A DNA stretch of 64,000 nucleotides, taken from NCBI GenBank assembly GCA_934408585.1, contig CAKRVA010000005.1:1-64000 (forward strand). Reading direction: 5' to 3'. The stretch is from an uncultured Lachnospiraceae bacterium (GTDB lineage: Bacteria > Bacillota > Clostridia > Lachnospirales > Lachnospiraceae). Made by a program: the position numbers and the translations under genes. The notes beneath the pieces were generated by a model. The model saw nothing but the letters and a program-made list of their open reading frames with translations, had not been told where the DNA came from and did no database searches. This document shows, piece by piece, positions 41,546-49,753 of the stretch. Position 1 is the first letter of the stretch, and every line of letters begins with the position of its first letter.

Positions 41546-43729
41546 ATGAGCAGCACAGACACAAAGGAATCAGTAACAAATTATGGCGAAGAGTATAAGC
41601 CAAACAGAGATGTCAAGGTCATCAAGAAAGACGGAAGTCTGGAATCATTTAATGTACAGAAGGTAATTGATGCAGTAGGAAAGAGTGCATATCGTGCATT
41701 AACAAAATTCACAGAAGAAGAGAAAAGACATATCTGTAAATATGTTATTGAGAAAGTAAATGAGCTGGAAGAGGATCAGATTCCAATTCCAATCATGCAT
41801 AACATTGTGGAAAGTGCTTTGGAAGACGTAAAACCGATTGTTGCAAAGAGCTACCGCGACTATCGAAATTATAAACAGGACTTTGTACGTATGATGGATG
41901 ATGTCTACAAAAAGAGTCAGTCCATTATGTATGTTGGGGATAAGGAGAATGCAAATACAGACAGTGCTCTTGTATCCACAAAGAGAAGTCTAATTTTTAA
42001 CCAGTTCAATAAGGAATTATATCAGAAGTTCTTTATGACAACAGAGGAAATCCAGGCATGCCGTGACGGATATATTTATGTACATGATATGTCGGCAAGA
42101 CGTGATACCATGAACTGTTGTCTGTTTGATGTTGCCAGTGTACTTACCGGCGGTTTTGAGATGGGAAATATCTGGTACAATGAGCCAAAGTCTTTGGATG
42201 TTGCATTTGATGTAATTGGAGATATTGTATTAAGTGCCGCAAGCCAGCAGTATGGTGGATTTACGGTTCCGGAAGTTGATAAAATATTAGAGCCATATGC
42301 AGAAAAGACCTATAAAAAGAGTCTCAAAAAATATGAAAATCTTGGTATCGATAAAGAAACTGCTGCCGCAGAGGCTTACGCAGATGTAAAGCGTGAATTT
42401 GAGCAGGGCTTCCAGGGATGGGAGTATAAATTTAACACCGTTGCAAGCAGTCGTGGAGATTATCCGTTTATTACCGTTACAGCAGGTATCGGAACCGGAC
42501 GTTTTGCACGTCTTGCAACCATTTCTCTTTTGAATGTCAGAAGAAGAGGACAGGGAAAGAAAGATTGCAAAAAGCCGGTACTGTTCCCTAAAATTGTATT
42601 CCTTTATGATGAAAATCTTCATGGAAAAGGAAAGGAACTGGAAGATGTTTTTGAAGCAGGCGTAAAATGTTCTGCAAAGACCATGTATCCGGATTGGTTA
42701 AGCCTGACCGGAAAAGGATATATTGCCAGCATGTACAAGCGTTATGGCAAAGTCATTTCTCCAATGGGATGCCGTGCATTTCTGTCTCCATGGTATGAAA
42801 GAGGCGGTATGCATCCTGCGGATGACAAGGATGTTCCTGTATTTGTCGGACGTTTCAACATTGGTGCAGTATCTCTTCATTTACCGATGATTCTTGCCAA
42901 ATCACGTCAGGAAAGCAGAGATTTTTATGAAGTGTTGGATTACTATCTGAATTTAATTCGTCAGCTTCATATTCGTACCTATGCTTATCTTGGCGAAATG
43001 AGAGCTTCCACGAATCCACTTGCTTATTGTGAGGGAGGATTCTTAGGAGGTCATCTGAAACTGACCGATAAGATTAAACCGATTTTGAAATCCGCAACCG
43101 CGAGCTTTGGAATTACTGCTTTTAATGAATTGCAGGAATTATATAATGGAAAATCACTTGTCGAAGACGGACAGTTTGCATTGGAGGTTTTGGAACATAT
43201 CAATCAGAAGATTGATGAATTTAAAGAAGAAGACGGTAACCTTTATGCAATCTATGGAACACCGGCAGAAAGCTTATGTGGTTTGCAGGTAAAACAGTTC
43301 CGTGCAAAATATGGTATTGTGGAAGGCGTTTCGGATAGGGACTATGTATCAAACAGTTTTCACTGCCATGTAACCGAAGATATTACACCGATTCAGAAGC
43401 AGGATTTGGAATATCGTTTCTGGGAGTTATCAAATGGTGGAAAAATACAATATGTAAAATATCCGATTGATTATAATATTGAGGCAATCAAAACGTTGAT
43501 TCGCCGTGCCATGGATATGGGATTTTATGAAGGAGTTAATTTATCGCTTGCCTATTGTGATGACTGCGGACATCAGGAGCTTGAAATGGATGTTTGTCCA
43601 AAATGCGGAAGCCGGAATCTGACAAAGATTGAACGTATGAACGGTTATTTGTCTTATTCCAGAGTTCATGGGGATACCCGCTTAAATGAAGCAAAGATGG
43701 CAGAAATTGCAGAAAGGAAGAGCATGTAG
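41546..43729 (+). CDS. nrdD: anaerobic (class III) ribonucleoside-triphosphate reductase
   Basis: Glycyl-radical enzyme of 727 residues that makes dNTPs without oxygen. An N-terminal ATP-cone (about 17-105) gives allosteric control. The C-terminus has the zinc-binding cysteine pairs (CDDCG near 671 and CPKCG near 684) and the radical glycine near 700 in RMNGYLSYSRVHGD. A strong GGAGG precedes the ATG. The activase nrdG follows after 3 nt. Control by NrdR and an NrdR-type tandem operator is inferred from the leader. Confidence 0.97.
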   Translation: MSSTDTKESVTNYGEEYKPNRDVKVIKKDGSLESFNVQKVIDAVGKSAYRALTKFTEEEKRHICKYVIEKVNELEEDQIPIPIMHNIVESALEDVKPIVAKSYRDYRNYKQDFVRMMDDVYKKSQSIMYVGDKENANTDSALVSTKRSLIFNQFNKELYQKFFMTTEEIQACRDGYIYVHDMSARRDTMNCCLFDVASVLTGGFEMGNIWYNEPKSLDVAFDVIGDIVLSAASQQYGGFTVPEVDKILEPYAEKTYKKSLKKYENLGIDKETAAAEAYADVKREFEQGFQGWEYKFNTVASSRGDYPFITVTAGIGTGRFARLATISLLNVRRRGQGKKDCKKPVLFPKIVFLYDENLHGKGKELEDVFEAGVKCSAKTMYPDWLSLTGKGYIASMYKRYGKVISPMGCRAFLSPWYERGGMHPADDKDVPVFVGRFNIGAVSLHLPMILAKSRQESRDFYEVLDYYLNLIRQLHIRTYAYLGEMRASTNPLAYCEGGFLGGHLKLTDKIKPILKSATASFGITAFNELQELYNGKSLVEDGQFALEVLEHINQKIDEFKEEDGNLYAIYGTPAESLCGLQVKQFRAKYGIVEGVSDRDYVSNSFHCHVTEDITPIQKQDLEYRFWELSNGGKIQYVKYPIDYNIEAIKTLIRRAMDMGFYEGVNLSLAYCDDCGHQELEMDVCPKCGSRNLTKIERMNGYLSYSRVHGDTRLNEAKMAEIAERKSM

Positions 43730-43732
43730 GCA

Positions 43733-44242
43733 ATGAGATATCATAATATTACAAAGGATGATATGCTGAACGGTGACGGGTTACGTGTAGTCTTATGGGT
43801 TGCAGGATGCTCTCACTGTTGTAAGGAATGTCAGAATCCAATCACCTGGGATCCGGCAGGTGGATTATTATTTGATGAAGAAGCAAAACAGGAAATATTT
43901 GAGCAGTTGGAAAAACCATACATATCCGGTATTACTTTTTCCGGTGGAGATCCGCTTCATGCGGCAAACCGTCTTGATGTGCGGAATTTAATGGCAGAAA
44001 TCAAAGAAAAATATCCGGATAAAACCATTTGGCTATATACCGGAGATTCCTGGGAAAACATCTTACATTATGCAGTAATGCAATATGTCGATGTGCTTGT
44101 GGATGGTGAATTTGAGGTCGATAAAAAAGATGTGAAGCTTTTGTGGAAAGGCAGTAGCAATCAACGGGTTATTGACGTTCAGAAATCATTAAAACAGACC
44201 GATCCAAGTGTCCCAATATTGCATTGCAGCGATTATTCATAA
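43733..44242 (+). CDS. nrdG: anaerobic ribonucleotide reductase activating protein
   Basis: Radical SAM activase of 169 residues that places the glycyl radical on NrdD. The CxxxCxxC cluster is C26-C30-C33 in GCSHCCKECQN, and TFSGGDPL near 64 is the SAM-binding glycine motif. It is separated from nrdD by only a few bases and is certainly co-transcribed. Confidence 0.95.
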   Translation: MRYHNITKDDMLNGDGLRVVLWVAGCSHCCKECQNPITWDPAGGLLFDEEAKQEIFEQLEKPYISGITFSGGDPLHAANRLDVRNLMAEIKEKYPDKTIWLYTGDSWENILHYAVMQYVDVLVDGEFEVDKKDVKLLWKGSSNQRVIDVQKSLKQTDPSVPILHCSDYS

Positions 44243-44260
44243 TAGTGTGAGGTAGAATTC

Positions 44261-44695
44261 ATGGAAACCATAAAAATAAAATATTTTACAGATAAAATTG
44301 AAAAACTAACGTATATTGATGGAAAATCTGATTGGATTGATTTACGTGCGGCAGAAGACGTGGACTTAAAAAAAGGCGAATTCCGTTTAATCCCATTGGG
44401 AGTTGCCATGCAGCTTCCGCAAGGCTATGAGGCACATATTGTTCCAAGAAGTTCCACGTTTAAAAATTTTGGTATTATCCAGACAAATCATCAGGGTGTT
44501 GTGGATTGTTCCTATTGCGGCGATAACGATCAATGGTTTATGCCTGCATTGGCAGTAAGAGATACTCATATCTCGGTAAATGACCGGATTTGCCAGTTCC
44601 GTATTATGGAAAACCAGCCGGCGATTACTTTTGATGAGGTTGCCCATCTTGGAGATAAGGATCGCGGAGGATTCGGAAGTACCGGAAAACAATAA
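44261..44695 (+). CDS. dut: dUTP diphosphatase
   Basis: Hydrolyses dUTP to dUMP, keeping uracil out of DNA. The 144-residue product shows the five dUTPase motifs: DLRAAEDV near 27, PRSSTFKNFGI near 63, GVVDCSYCGDNDQW near 78, RICQFRIM near 110 and the C-terminal RGGFGSTG near 134. It is 18 nt downstream of nrdG, fitting a dNTP-pool operon. Confidence 0.93.
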   Translation: METIKIKYFTDKIEKLTYIDGKSDWIDLRAAEDVDLKKGEFRLIPLGVAMQLPQGYEAHIVPRSSTFKNFGIIQTNHQGVVDCSYCGDNDQWFMPALAVRDTHISVNDRICQFRIMENQPAITFDEVAHLGDKDRGGFGSTGKQ

Positions 44696-44698
44696 TGC

Positions 44699-44728
44699 GT
44701 ATAAAAAAACTCCCTTTGTCACATAATG
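44699..44728 (+). promoter_or_regulatory. SigG/SigF-type promoter of the germination gene
   Basis: GTATA (44699-44703), an 18-nt spacer, then CATAATG (44722-44728), close to the forespore consensus (GMATR and CATnMTA, last base differs). The -10 begins in the top of the 5' arm and runs into the loop of the hairpin at 44704-44758, so transcripts would begin near 44735, in the loop. Confidence 0.65.
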
Positions 44729-44758
44729 GAAAGAGAAATGTGACGGAGGGAGTTTTTT
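44704..44758 (+). terminator. 21-bp hairpin: dut terminator that also holds the germination gene's ribosome site
   Basis: Positions 44704-44724 pair with 44738-44758 (19 Watson-Crick and 2 G-U pairs, 13-nt loop). The stem has an A6 foot and a T6 foot. GGAGGG (44745-44750), the ribosome site for the ATG at 44759, is inside the 3' arm, and the T-run touches the start codon. Confidence 0.85.
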
Positions 44759-46174
44759 ATGTCTGAAAAAATGAGTGGCGTTCTGTCTGAGAATATGAAC
44801 TATCTGAATGACTTACTGAAAGTAAAGGAAAATTTTGACGTAGTCTACCGGGTAGTCCGAATTGGTGGTCGGGATGCCTGTATGTATTTTATTGATGGTT
44901 TTTGTAAAGATGAATTGATGCAGAAAATGCTTCAGTATTTTTTCGATATGAAGGAAGAAGATTTTCCAAAGGACGCCCATGAAATGTCAAAAACAAAGAT
45001 TCCCTATGGTGAAGTAGATTTAAGTGACCGCTGGGATATGATTTCTTATTTCATTATGTCCGGCGTTTTTGCTTTGTTTATTGATGGGTATGAACAGTGT
45101 CTGTTGATTGATTCAAGAACATATCCGGCACGAAGCGTTTCAGAACCGGAAAAGGACAAGGCTCTGCGAGGCTCCAAAGATGGCTTTGTAGAAACGATTG
45201 TTTTTAATACTGCTTTAATTCGAAGAAGAATCCGAAGCACAGATCTCCGGATGGAGATGATGAAGGCAGGAAAAAGTTCCCAGACCGATATTGTATTATG
45301 TTATATGGACGACCGCGTAGACCATGAATTTCTGAACGATATTAAAGATAAAATCAGCAAAATCCAGGCGGATGCCCTGACGATGAACCAGGAAAGTCTT
45401 GCAGAATGCTTATATAAGCGACGCTGGATTAATCCATTCCCGAAATTCAAGTTTACGGAGCGGCCGGATACTGCTGCGGCACAAATTCTTGAAGGCGATA
45501 TTGTGATTCTGGTAGATAATTCTCCATCTGCCATGATTACACCAACCACGATTTTTGATGTAATAGAAGAAGCGGATGATTACTACTTTCCGCCGGTAAC
45601 AGGAACTTATCTGCGATTTTCAAGAATCATTATTGCGTTATTGACTTATTTTTTAACACCGACTTTTTTACTGTTGATGCAATATCCGCAATGGATTCCT
45701 TCGGGCTTTGAGTTTATCAAGGTACATGAAACCGTGAATATTCCTTTAATCTGGCAGTTTTTAATGCTGGAACTTGCTATTGACGGATTACGACTAGCCG
45801 CCGTCAATACGCCTAACATGTTAAGTACGCCACTGAGTGTTATGGCCGCCCTTGTATTGGGAGAGTTCTCCGTAAACAGTGGTTGGTTTAACAGTGAAGT
45901 AATGCTGTATATGGCATTTGTGGCAATTGCAAGTTATACGCAGGCAAGCTATGAATTGAGCTATGCAGTAAAATTCATGCGAATCATTAACCTGATTTTA
46001 ACAGCCATTTTTGGTGTCTGGGGTTATCTTGCAGCCGTTATCTTTTGTCTTGTAACCATGTTTTCGAACAAGACGATTGCACGTAAAAGCTATATGTATC
46101 CACTTGTTCCGTTTGAACCGAAGGTCCTTTCCAGAGTATTATTCCGGCATCGGCTTCCGGGTTCCAGAGAATGA
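44759..46174 (+). CDS. GerA/SpoVAF-family spore germination protein
   Basis: A 471-residue membrane protein of the spore germinant-receptor A-subunit family. The soluble N-terminal part (1-270) includes the family stretch GFVETIVFNTALIRRRIRS near 138. About five membrane segments follow from 285, with the conserved NTPNMLSTPLSVMAALVLGEF and a basic C-terminus. No B or C subunit genes adjoin it, which resembles SpoVAF-type singletons rather than a tricistronic gerA operon. It would act in the spore inner membrane. A forespore promoter precedes it. Confidence 0.92.
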   Translation: MSEKMSGVLSENMNYLNDLLKVKENFDVVYRVVRIGGRDACMYFIDGFCKDELMQKMLQYFFDMKEEDFPKDAHEMSKTKIPYGEVDLSDRWDMISYFIMSGVFALFIDGYEQCLLIDSRTYPARSVSEPEKDKALRGSKDGFVETIVFNTALIRRRIRSTDLRMEMMKAGKSSQTDIVLCYMDDRVDHEFLNDIKDKISKIQADALTMNQESLAECLYKRRWINPFPKFKFTERPDTAAAQILEGDIVILVDNSPSAMITPTTIFDVIEEADDYYFPPVTGTYLRFSRIIIALLTYFLTPTFLLLMQYPQWIPSGFEFIKVHETVNIPLIWQFLMLELAIDGLRLAAVNTPNMLSTPLSVMAALVLGEFSVNSGWFNSEVMLYMAFVAIASYTQASYELSYAVKFMRIINLILTAIFGVWGYLAAVIFCLVTMFSNKTIARKSYMYPLVPFEPKVLSRVLFRHRLPGSRE

Positions 46175-46177
46175 AAA

Positions 46178-46211
46178 AAAGGGAAAGGGCAAATGCCTTT
46201 TCCCTTTCTTT
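46178..46211. terminator. bidirectional terminator, germination gene and cotJC
   Basis: A 13-bp stem with one G-U pair (46178-46190 with 46195-46207, loop AAAT) has A's on one side and T-rich sequence on the other. It serves the convergent germination gene and cotJABC. Confidence 0.85.
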
Positions 46212-46216
46212 ACATC

Positions 46217-46843
46217 CTAGTCGCAACAGCTATCTGTTTTTGCAACAGCAGTATCGAACTCCGGATTCATAACATAGAAATTCTTAGAATCCATACGATC
46301 CTGCGCAATTCGTAATGCTTCGCCAAAACGCTGGAAGTGTACAATTTCTCTTGCACGAAGGAAGCGGATTGGTTCACAGATATCGGCATCATGGACAAGG
46401 CGCAGAATGTTGTCATAAGTGGTCCTCGCTTTTTGCTCGGCCGCCATATCCTCGATTAAATCAGTAATAACATCACCTTTGGACTGGAACTCACAGGCAT
46501 TGAACGGAATCCCGCCTGCTGCTTGCGGCCAGAGAGCCGTTGTATGGTCTACATAGTAATTTGCAAAACCCGAATTTGCAATTTCGTCCATAGATAAGTT
46601 TTTGGTCAGCTGATACACAATTGAGGAAACCATTTCCATATGACCAAGTTCTTCAGTTGCAATATCGGTTAATACACCGGCAACTTCACGGTATGGCATC
46701 GTATATCGTTGCGAAATATATCTCTGGCTGGCAGCAAGTTCTCCGTCCGGTCCACCAAACTGGCTGATAATCACCTGTGCAAGCTTGGCATCCGGTTTTT
46801 TGATATTGACAGGAAACTGTAATCTTTTTTCATATTTCCACAT
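46217..46843 (-). CDS. cotJC: spore coat protein CotJC (manganese catalase fold)
   Basis: A 208-residue protein of the manganese-catalase family. Di-metal ligands are recognisable in AASQRYISQRY, the ATEELGHMEMV helix near 64-74, and the AAEQKARTTYDNI and REIVHFQRF stretches. In spores CotJC sits in the outer coat and may break down peroxide; activity here is inferred. It is the last gene of cotJABC, 3 nt after cotJB. Confidence 0.95.
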   Translation of the reverse strand: MWKYEKRLQFPVNIKKPDAKLAQVIISQFGGPDGELAASQRYISQRYTMPYREVAGVLTDIATEELGHMEMVSSIVYQLTKNLSMDEIANSGFANYYVDHTTALWPQAAGGIPFNACEFQSKGDVITDLIEDMAAEQKARTTYDNILRLVHDADICEPIRFLRAREIVHFQRFGEALRIAQDRMDSKNFYVMNPEFDTAVAKTDSCCD

Positions 46844-46846
46844 ATA

Positions 46847-47116
46847 TTAACATTCTCCTTCCCACGGCCATGGCTGTACCGCCCATTTCCATTCATTCTG
46901 ATTACCGGCATCTGCATCTGAGATACTTAAAGGACCAAATTTCATTGCATATTCACGCATCGATTGATTTTTCATACGAATATAATGGCGGATATATTCA
47001 ATCGCATCCTGATCGGTAGGGTGGGTGTCGAGATATTCATTCATTTCCACAATTACGAAATCCATAATATCAATATTGTGACGAAGACGGCTTTGTTCAC
47101 TCGTGAAATTCATCAT
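46847..47116 (-). CDS. cotJB: spore coat protein CotJB
   Basis: An 89-residue coat protein. The family pattern is seen in IDIMDFVIVEMNEYLDTHPTDQDAIEYI and the aromatic end GNQNEWKWAVQPWPWEGEC. It overlaps the cotJA stop by 4 nt (ATGA). The start could be either of two adjacent ATG codons. Confidence 0.93.
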   Translation of the reverse strand: MMNFTSEQSRLRHNIDIMDFVIVEMNEYLDTHPTDQDAIEYIRHYIRMKNQSMREYAMKFGPLSISDADAGNQNEWKWAVQPWPWEGEC

Positions 47117-47283
47117 TTTATGACCCTCCTTCCCTTAAATGGCTTTTCCAATTCCGGGAAAATCGTACCTATGCGGAATGCCTCCTCCAGATTTTCAAAC
47201 ACATTTGTCAACTGTTGCCAGGGAACATATGCCATAGCAACCGGAAATTTGTCAAAATATTCATTTCTATTTTGATTTTGCAT
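47113..47283 (-). CDS. cotJA: spore coat associated protein CotJA
   Basis: A 56-residue protein. The translation from ATG 47283 carries the CotJA signature MAYVPWQ (17-23), a short acidic middle, and the end GTIFPELEKPFKG. GAGG lies upstream of the ATG. Its TGA overlaps the cotJB ATG, completing cotJABC. It is shorter than the cutoff used by many gene finders and easy to miss. Confidence 0.9.
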   Translation of the reverse strand: MQNQNRNEYFDKFPVAMAYVPWQQLTNVFENLEEAFRIGTIFPELEKPFKGRRVIK

Positions 47284-47320
47284 GTTTTTTCCTCATTTTA
47301 TATGCTTAAAGAATTACTAT

Positions 47321-47349
47321 ATTGTATGAATGCTTTGAAAAATGGTTCA
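47321..47349 (-). promoter_or_regulatory. SigE-type promoter of cotJABC
   Basis: On the - strand CATACAAT (47328-47321) matches the SigE -10 consensus exactly. The -35 region (about 47349-47342, GAACCAT-like) is weak. The position, 38 nt before the cotJA ATG, and known SigE control of cotJ in Bacillus support the call. Confidence 0.6.
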
Positions 47350-47365
47350 GGAACCCAAATCCGGC

Positions 47366-47394
47366 TTGCTTTTTCAGAGATACTATGATATAAG
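47366..47394 (+). promoter_or_regulatory. SigA-type promoter of feoAB
   Basis: TTGCTT (47366-47371), a 17-nt spacer, then TATAAG (47389-47394). The expected start is near 47401, which is the first base of the Fur box. Confidence 0.55.
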
Positions 47395-47400
47395 TTTAAC

Positions 47401-47415
47401 TGATAATTATTATCA
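47401..47415 (+). promoter_or_regulatory. Fur box of feoAB
   Basis: TGATAATTATTATCA is an exact match to the 7-1-7 Fur consensus (TGATAAT-N-ATTATCA). It covers the predicted feoAB transcription start, so Fe(II)-Fur should block feoAB when iron is plentiful. Confidence 0.9.
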
Positions 47416-47436
47416 ATTAACTTATGAGGAACATTT

Positions 47437-47673
47437 ATGATGATGTCATTATATGAGAGTGAAATTGGAAAAAAATATGAGATAAAGGGTCTGCATGTGG
47501 AGGAAGGAATTACCCGCCGTTTGCAGGCCCTTGGTTTAAATGACGGAACGATGATTGATGTTTTAAATCGAAAGCGTCACGGTGCCGTCATTATAAAAGT
47601 TCGTGGGACAAGACTCGCCATCGGAAAATATATTTGTTCCGGTATTGAAATTGAGGAGGTGTCCAATGAATAG
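47437..47673 (+). CDS. feoA: ferrous iron transport protein FeoA
   Basis: A 78-residue SH3-like cytoplasmic protein that assists FeoB. Family stretches are EIGKKYEIKGLHVEEGITRRLQALGLNDGT and the end GTRLAIGKYICSGIEIEEV. It starts at ATG 47437 downstream of the Fur box and GAGGAAC; adjacent in-frame ATGs make the exact start uncertain by one or two codons. It overlaps feoB by 8 nt. Confidence 0.92.
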   Translation: MMMSLYESEIGKKYEIKGLHVEEGITRRLQALGLNDGTMIDVLNRKRHGAVIIKVRGTRLAIGKYICSGIEIEEVSNE

Positions 47674-49681
47674 CGAAAAATTTATGAACAGAGAAAATAT
47701 TCATGTAGCATTTGTCGGAAATCCAAATTGCGGAAAAACCACATTATTTAATGCAATAACCGGTTCGAAACTGAAGGTGGCAAACTGGCCTGGCGTTACC
47801 GTAGAAAAGGTAGAGGGTGAAGCTGAGTATGAAAATATCCACATGACTCTGGTGGATACTCCCGGAATCTATTCCCTGACATGCTATACAATAGAAGAAA
47901 AAGTAACCAGAGGATGTGTTATGGATGATGATATTGAAGTGATTGTCAATGTCGTAGATGCATCCAATCTGGAACGTAATTTGTATTTGACTTTACAGTT
48001 ATTAGAACTTGGAAAACCAGTTGTACTTGCTCTTAACATGATGGATGTGGTAGAAGAGCGTGGCATGGAAATTGACTTGCATCGTTTACCGGAGATGCTT
48101 GGTAACATTCCTGTCGTTCCCGTCTCTGCTGCAAAGAGAAAAGGACTGGATATCCTCCTTCATGCTGTGGTACACCATTATGAAGAAGGCTCAAAACCGG
48201 ATGTTCTGCATTACAGTGAGGAAATTGAAACAAAAATAGACAAGTTATCAGTCGTTATGCAGGCAAAATATCCAACCCATTCTTCCGTACGATGGCATGC
48301 CATTAAAATGCTCGAATATGATGAGGATGTTCGTGAGGAACATCCTATATCGGTTTCTAATATTGTTGATAAAAGCTATGAAAAGGAAATCATCCAGACA
48401 AAGTATCATTTTATTGAGGGCATCATCAAAGAAGTTCTTTTTTATCGTAAAAAAAATAAGGGTATGACCGAGCAGGCAGATAAGATTCTGACACATCCTG
48501 TTTGGGGAGTTCCTGTTTTTTTATGTATTATGGCATTTGTCTTCTTTTGTACATTCACCGTTGGGGACTGGTTAAAAGGGTACTTTGAGGCAGCCGTGGA
48601 CTGGATATCCGGCGGAATGACTTCACTATTGACCCAGATTCATGCTGCCCAATGGCTGAAATCATTAATTGTAGATGGAATAATCGCAGGTGTCGGTGGA
48701 ATACTAACCTTTATTCCGAATATTGTCATTTTGTTCCTTGCTCTTGCTATTTTGGAAGACAGTGGTTACATGGCAAGGGTTGCCTATGTGATGGACAGCA
48801 TTATGGGAAAGGCCGGATTATCGGGAAAAGCATTTCTTCCCATGATTCTTGGATTCGGTTGTACAGTTCCTGCCATCATGGCTTCACGGGCACTGGAAAC
48901 TGAAAAGGACCGGCGGAAAACGATGATTGTGACTCCATTTATGTCATGCTCTGCGAGGCTTCCGGTATATGTGTTATTTTCCGGCCTGTTTTTCGGAAAA
49001 TATGCTCTGGTTGCTGCATTATCCATGTATCTGATTGGATTAATTGTAGCAATTCTCGTATCAAGAATCATCTATATATTTGATAAAAAAAAGAAAAATG
49101 ACAGTTTACTGATTGAATTGCCGGAGTACAAAAGACCAAACGGAAGAACCATACGTATTTATGTCTGGAATAAACTGAAGGACTACCTGACAAAGGCCGG
49201 TACGACTATTTTTATTGCTTCTATTGTCATTTGGTTCGTCCTGAATTTTGGAAAAACAGGTATGATTCAGGACCCGTCCATGAGCTTTGGCGCAATGATT
49301 GGCAGATGGCTGGAGCCGGTCATGGCACCATGCGGACTTGGTATGTGGCAGATTGTTGTTTCATTAATTGCCGGAATTTCTGCCAAGGAAATTGTTGTTT
49401 CCAGTTTTAACGTTTTGTTTGGAGTCGGAAGCGGAGTGGCTGCTTCCGGTGTCTCTGCAATCACAGAAAATCTGAGAAATATCGATCCTTCCTTCGGTCC
49501 ATTAAATGCGTACTGTATGATGTTATTTGTACTATTATATGTACCGTGCGCAGCAACTGTTGCGACAATAAAAAAGGAAAGCAACTCTTTATCTTTTACC
49601 TTAAAACTGGTATTATTCCAGATTTTACTGGCATGGGGCGTTGCAACACTCGTTTTTCAGATTGGCAGGTTGTTTCTATAA
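47666..49681 (+). CDS. feoB: ferrous iron transporter FeoB
   Basis: Membrane Fe(II) transporter of 671 residues. The N-terminal G domain has G1 GNPNCGKTT at 18-26, DTPGIYSL near 72 and NMMD near 125, with the FeoB-type linker after it. The membrane part has about eight or nine hydrophobic segments and the conserved GFGCTVPAIMASR near 398 and the second Gate motif GISAKEIVVSS near 570. The ATG at 47666 has GAGGAGGTG upstream; the longer frame lies inside feoA. Confidence 0.96.
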   Translation: MNSEKFMNRENIHVAFVGNPNCGKTTLFNAITGSKLKVANWPGVTVEKVEGEAEYENIHMTLVDTPGIYSLTCYTIEEKVTRGCVMDDDIEVIVNVVDASNLERNLYLTLQLLELGKPVVLALNMMDVVEERGMEIDLHRLPEMLGNIPVVPVSAAKRKGLDILLHAVVHHYEEGSKPDVLHYSEEIETKIDKLSVVMQAKYPTHSSVRWHAIKMLEYDEDVREEHPISVSNIVDKSYEKEIIQTKYHFIEGIIKEVLFYRKKNKGMTEQADKILTHPVWGVPVFLCIMAFVFFCTFTVGDWLKGYFEAAVDWISGGMTSLLTQIHAAQWLKSLIVDGIIAGVGGILTFIPNIVILFLALAILEDSGYMARVAYVMDSIMGKAGLSGKAFLPMILGFGCTVPAIMASRALETEKDRRKTMIVTPFMSCSARLPVYVLFSGLFFGKYALVAALSMYLIGLIVAILVSRIIYIFDKKKKNDSLLIELPEYKRPNGRTIRIYVWNKLKDYLTKAGTTIFIASIVIWFVLNFGKTGMIQDPSMSFGAMIGRWLEPVMAPCGLGMWQIVVSLIAGISAKEIVVSSFNVLFGVGSGVAASGVSAITENLRNIDPSFGPLNAYCMMLFVLLYVPCAATVATIKKESNSLSFTLKLVLFQILLAWGVATLVFQIGRLFL

Positions 49682-49753
49682 GATTTATACCTTGATTTCC
49701 TTCCGTGTTTGTGTAAGAATATAAAAGAACGTCATAGGAGGAAAAATATATCG

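Noticed and set aside
44759..46174. A full gerABC receptor operon
   Set aside because: Only the A-type gene is present; the next genes are the convergent cotJ operon.
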